Source: Candidatus Iainarchaeum sp. (lineage in GTDB: Archaea > Iainarchaeota > Iainarchaeia > Iainarchaeales > JAFGBZ01). Taken from it: a stretch of 7,798 nt of DNA. The translations under genes were made by a program, and so were the position numbers. The stretch spans positions 1-7,798 of the forward strand of contig JACRDJ010000158.1 in NCBI GenBank assembly GCA_016218635.1, given 5' to 3'. Shown piece by piece: positions 5,270 to 7,798 of this stretch (the first letter of the stretch is position 1; every line of letters starts with the position of its first letter). Below the pieces are notes generated by a model. That model saw only the letters and a list, made by a program, of their open reading frames with translations. It was not told where the DNA came from and did no database searches.

Positions 5270-7798
5270 ATGGGATTAATGGATTCAATTAAGAATTTCT
5301 ATGTGTCCTTGGAGAATGGGTTTTATTCCCTGATGGACGGGCTGGATAAGGCCGGAATTCCCGTTTACAAAATCATTGATCCCTTGGAGGGCGCGGGCAT
5401 TCCCGCATTCCCCGTATTCACATTGCTTTTGGCGTTAATAGTGGGCGGTGCCTGGCTTTTTTTGGCCGCTCCCACCGGAGCCCCGGCCAGCATTTTTGCG
5501 GTGGATGAGAACAACAATCCGTTGGCTGGCGTGAGCGTAACCCTGGGGTTTTCGGGAAAAACCGTTAATGCCGTAACGGCATCCACGGGATCCGTTCAGA
5601 CGGCTGAAAGCATTCCTTTCGGGGCCTCCGTGGAAGTGCGGGCATCCAAGGAAGGGTATGAGGCTTCCCCGCAGACGTTCACGTTTTCCAAGGATTCCGC
5701 ACAGATCAGTTTAACGCTTTCGTCGAAAAAGGAAACCCAAACCAAGACCATTTCATTCGTGAAGGCCGGCACCCAGGAAGCGGTCAGTGGGTCCATCAGC
5801 GTGCGGCTTTCCTGTGCACAGGCCGCATTTGAGCAGATTTTTTCAACGGAAGAAGGGCAGATAGAGGTGGAAGTGCCCGCGGACTGCGGCGGGCTCACCG
5901 TGGAACCTGTCTCTTCGGATGTGGTGCTTTCAAACACGTTCCTGGCTCCTGACGCGTTTTCTCTGACGGTTGCATTGGAGGAAAAAAGCGTTCCGGGCGG
6001 ACGTGTGAACGTTTCGGTCACGGACAGGCAGATGAATTCCCTGGAAGGCATTCAGGTCAGTTTATCGGATGCCGGCAATCCGGGAACGCCCTTGTTCACG
6101 AAGGTAACCCTGGGTACGGGTTCCGTGGAGTTTGCAGATGTTCCGGTCGGACGCTATTATGTGAGCACTTATGATCCGCTTGGAAAATTCGCGGAGTTTG
6201 ACGGGTATGGAGCCGGCAGCATCAGGGACGTGCTGGCCCAGACCACCACGTCTTTCACGGTTGCATTGGAGGAAAAAATTGCGGGAAGCATCAAACTGCT
6301 CATTAAGGAAAAAGAGGGAAATGTCCCCGTGGAAGGGGCCCAGGTCACGCTTTCGCAGGACAACCGTGAAATCAACACCGAGTACTCGGATGCCCGCGGG
6401 TTCGTTGAATTCAAGGTCGGGGAAACCAATGCTTACTCCGTCACGGTGGACAAAACCGGGTACCTCATCGGAAGACAGGACAAGCTCTTCCCGTCCGAGG
6501 GAACCACCACCATTCTGCTTGAAAAGGAAAGCCTGGAGAACAGTCAGGCCCTGGTGGTCAGTGTGGTGGATGAACGGGGAACCCCGCTTTCAGGAGCGCT
6601 GGTGAAACTGCTTTTAGAGGATGCCACGCCGTCCGGGCATGAGAAGACAACGGGCGAAAACGGAAAAATCGTTTTTGAGCGGCTGGACCAGAGCATTTAT
6701 TACGTGGTGGCCTCGGTTCCGGGATTCGGTCAAAGCACCCCCAAGCGGGTGGACATCGTGCCCCGGCAGGAAAACAGCACGGAAGTCACCGTATTCATCG
6801 GCAGCGGGAAAGTGGAACTGCACGTGCTCACCAGCCAGAAGCAGCCGGTGAGTGGGGCCAGCGTGGACGTGTACGATGCATTCTCCGGACAGAAAATGGA
6901 TTCGCTTTCCGGAAAACTAACCGACGCCAAGGGACTCATGGAATTGGAGGCCCGTGCGGACAAAAAACTGTTCTTGGTAGTCAGCGAAAAAACGCTCTCC
7001 ACGTTTGTGAGCGCACCACTGGCGGTTCAGAAAGATGTGACGGTCCGCAAAACCATTGAACTCGAATCCGTCAGCAATTCACTGCAGATGGTATTGACCC
7101 GCATCCGCTCCGGCGAAACGGAAGTATCCAATGCATTGGAGCCCGGTCAGCGTTACACCGCCGAATTCCGGCTCCGTCTCCCCCGCAGTTCCTCGGCCCG
7201 CGAAGCCGGATTCCACATCCGCACAGGCTCCGCGAATGCCATCGAAAAGGACCTGATTTACATTACCGAAGTCACTTCGGCGGCCGGCCAGCTCCGCAAG
7301 GGAACCAGCTTCAATCCCCCCAAGGGACTCTCCATTGATGCCCAGCATTACACTTCCTCCGAAGCCAAGTGGGCGAACGGAATAATGGAGAACCCCGTTC
7401 AGGGAGCCGTGTACGAAATCCAGGCAGAGATTGTAGTCCGCGAAACCGCTTCCGCGGGCTCCCTGCTGGAACTGCATTACCGGGGATGGACCAGTTCCGG
7501 CGGATTTACCCGCGATCCGGCCGACGCGGATTTGGGAACCAGCGAGAACACCTCCGGCAAGCAGGCGCTTTACGCGCAGGCCAGAACCCGCACCATCCTG
7601 GTCGGACAAAGCGATTACTGCCTGGATGAATTCTGTGCGCAGGTTTCCATGGAGGACCAAAGCACCAAGATCCGCACCACCGTCACCGAAATGGGCCCGG
7701 TGCTGATGGCCCGTGTGCTCGAAGCCAGCGAAGCGCAAGAAGGCGCGATCACCATCGCCTTCAAACTCGCTGACGATTGGCTGAACGCGGGCAAAAAA
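5270..7798 (+). CDS. Membrane-anchored surface protein with tandem Ig-like (carboxypeptidase-regulatory-like) repeats, 3' end outside window
   Basis: 843 codons are visible with no stop before the window ends. Residues 1-46 form a short, probably cytoplasmic segment, with one transmembrane helix at about 47-67 (FPVFTLLLALIVGGAWLFLA). Then come about six beta-sandwich repeats of 75-100 residues, at roughly 72-150, 153-236, 243-336, 339-419, 427-510 and 513-600. They share the pattern V-D-x-x-x-x-P-L-x-G-A-x-V near the start, a D/E-x-x-G turn midway, a YxV-type strand (for example YSVTVDKTGY, YYVVASVPGF) and a closing strand such as TVALEEK, as in carboxypeptidase-regulatory-like, CnaB or PEGA domains. 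Residues about 601-843 begin a different, larger beta-rich domain with FNPPKGLSID and two close cysteines (784, 789). This is the build of an exported stalk or adhesin. Partner unknown. The start is set by a TATA box and GGTG. I recall similar N-terminal anchors (PVYKIIDPLE before the helix) in DPANN proteins, but cannot check this here. Confidence 0.
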   Translation, partial: MGLMDSIKNFYVSLENGFYSLMDGLDKAGIPVYKIIDPLEGAGIPAFPVFTLLLALIVGGAWLFLAAPTGAPASIFAVDENNNPLAGVSVTLGFSGKTVNAVTASTGSVQTAESIPFGASVEVRASKEGYEASPQTFTFSKDSAQISLTLSSKKETQTKTISFVKAGTQEAVSGSISVRLSCAQAAFEQIFSTEEGQIEVEVPADCGGLTVEPVSSDVVLSNTFLAPDAFSLTVALEEKSVPGGRVNVSVTDRQMNSLEGIQVSLSDAGNPGTPLFTKVTLGTGSVEFADVPVGRYYVSTYDPLGKFAEFDGYGAGSIRDVLAQTTTSFTVALEEKIAGSIKLLIKEKEGNVPVEGAQVTLSQDNREINTEYSDARGFVEFKVGETNAYSVTVDKTGYLIGRQDKLFPSEGTTTILLEKESLENSQALVVSVVDERGTPLSGALVKLLLEDATPSGHEKTTGENGKIVFERLDQSIYYVVASVPGFGQSTPKRVDIVPRQENSTEVTVFIGSGKVELHVLTSQKQPVSGASVDVYDAFSGQKMDSLSGKLTDAKGLMELEARADKKLFLVVSEKTLSTFVSAPLAVQKDVTVRKTIELESVSNSLQMVLTRIRSGETEVSNALEPGQRYTAEFRLRLPRSSSAREAGFHIRTGSANAIEKDLIYITEVTSAAGQLRKGTSFNPPKGLSIDAQHYTSSEAKWANGIMENPVQGAVYEIQAEIVVRETASAGSLLELHYRGWTSSGGFTRDPADADLGTSENTSGKQALYAQARTRTILVGQSDYCLDEFCAQVSMEDQSTKIRTTVTEMGPVLMARVLEASEAQEGAITIAFKLADDWLNAGKK
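5966..6278 (+). repeat. 22-bp exact direct repeat marking an internal domain duplication
   Basis: The 22 bases at 5966-5987 recur exactly at 6257-6278, 291 bases (97 codons) later, in the same frame. They encode the closing strand TVALEEK of two successive Ig-like repeats. The rest of these domains is diverged, so exact identity here suggests recent recombination, gene conversion or selection on the linker. Confidence 0.

Noticed and set aside
7079..7738. Minus-strand open frame of 219 codons inside the repeat-domain gene
   Set aside because: Shadow frame, Gly-rich with no domain; the plus-strand frame continues without a stop through the whole region.

Overview
The window looks like part of an archaeal chromosome, most likely a DPANN-type archaeon; Diapherotrites/Iainarchaeota or a relative is my best guess, from memory of similar proteins rather than a search. 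Four things support an archaeon. TATA-like boxes sit about 26-27 nt upstream of two start codons that lack a Shine-Dalgarno sequence (leaderless mRNAs), and a TTTATAAA box precedes a third gene. The internal gene of an operon instead has a strong GAGGTGA ribosome site. There is a UPF0175/DUF3368 toxin-antitoxin pair, a combination common in archaea. Finally, there are long exported surface-type proteins with an N-terminal anchor.

Layout: (1) 2-2596 (+) is the 3' part of a very long, Ala/Gly/Thr-rich helical protein that ends in a lysozyme/transglycosylase-like domain; its start lies outside the window. (2) 2624-3453 (-) is a two-gene toxin-antitoxin operon, convergent with (1), with a DUF3368 PIN-domain toxin first and a UPF0175 antitoxin second, overlapping by ATGA. 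(3) 3454-3654 is a divergent control region with the toxin promoter and a candidate operator, a duplicated TTAAAT promoter-like repeat, and a hairpin module. (4) 3655-4986 (+) is a 443-residue prepilin-like secreted protein with eight cysteines. (5) 4987-5269 is a gene-free stretch filled by a train of seven short hairpins bracketed by an 8-bp inverted repeat, followed directly by a TATA box. (6) 5270-7798 (+), open at the right edge, is a membrane-anchored protein with a string of about six Ig-like/carboxypeptidase-regulatory-like repeats.

Together, genes 1, 4 and 6 suggest a cell-envelope locus: a large envelope-associated protein with a degenerate muralytic-type domain, a pilin-like surface subunit, and a long membrane-anchored stalk or adhesin. 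That they act together is inference from proximity only; each plus-strand gene appears to have its own promoter. The toxin-antitoxin pair is probably an insertion between them.

The most unusual signal is the hairpin train at 4998-5210. Pairs of its hairpins keep the same loop while their stems differ by compensating changes, and pieces of it recur in inverted orientation at 3555-3611, on the other side of the prepilin-like gene. I see no tRNA, rRNA, CRISPR array, transposase or oligo-T terminator.
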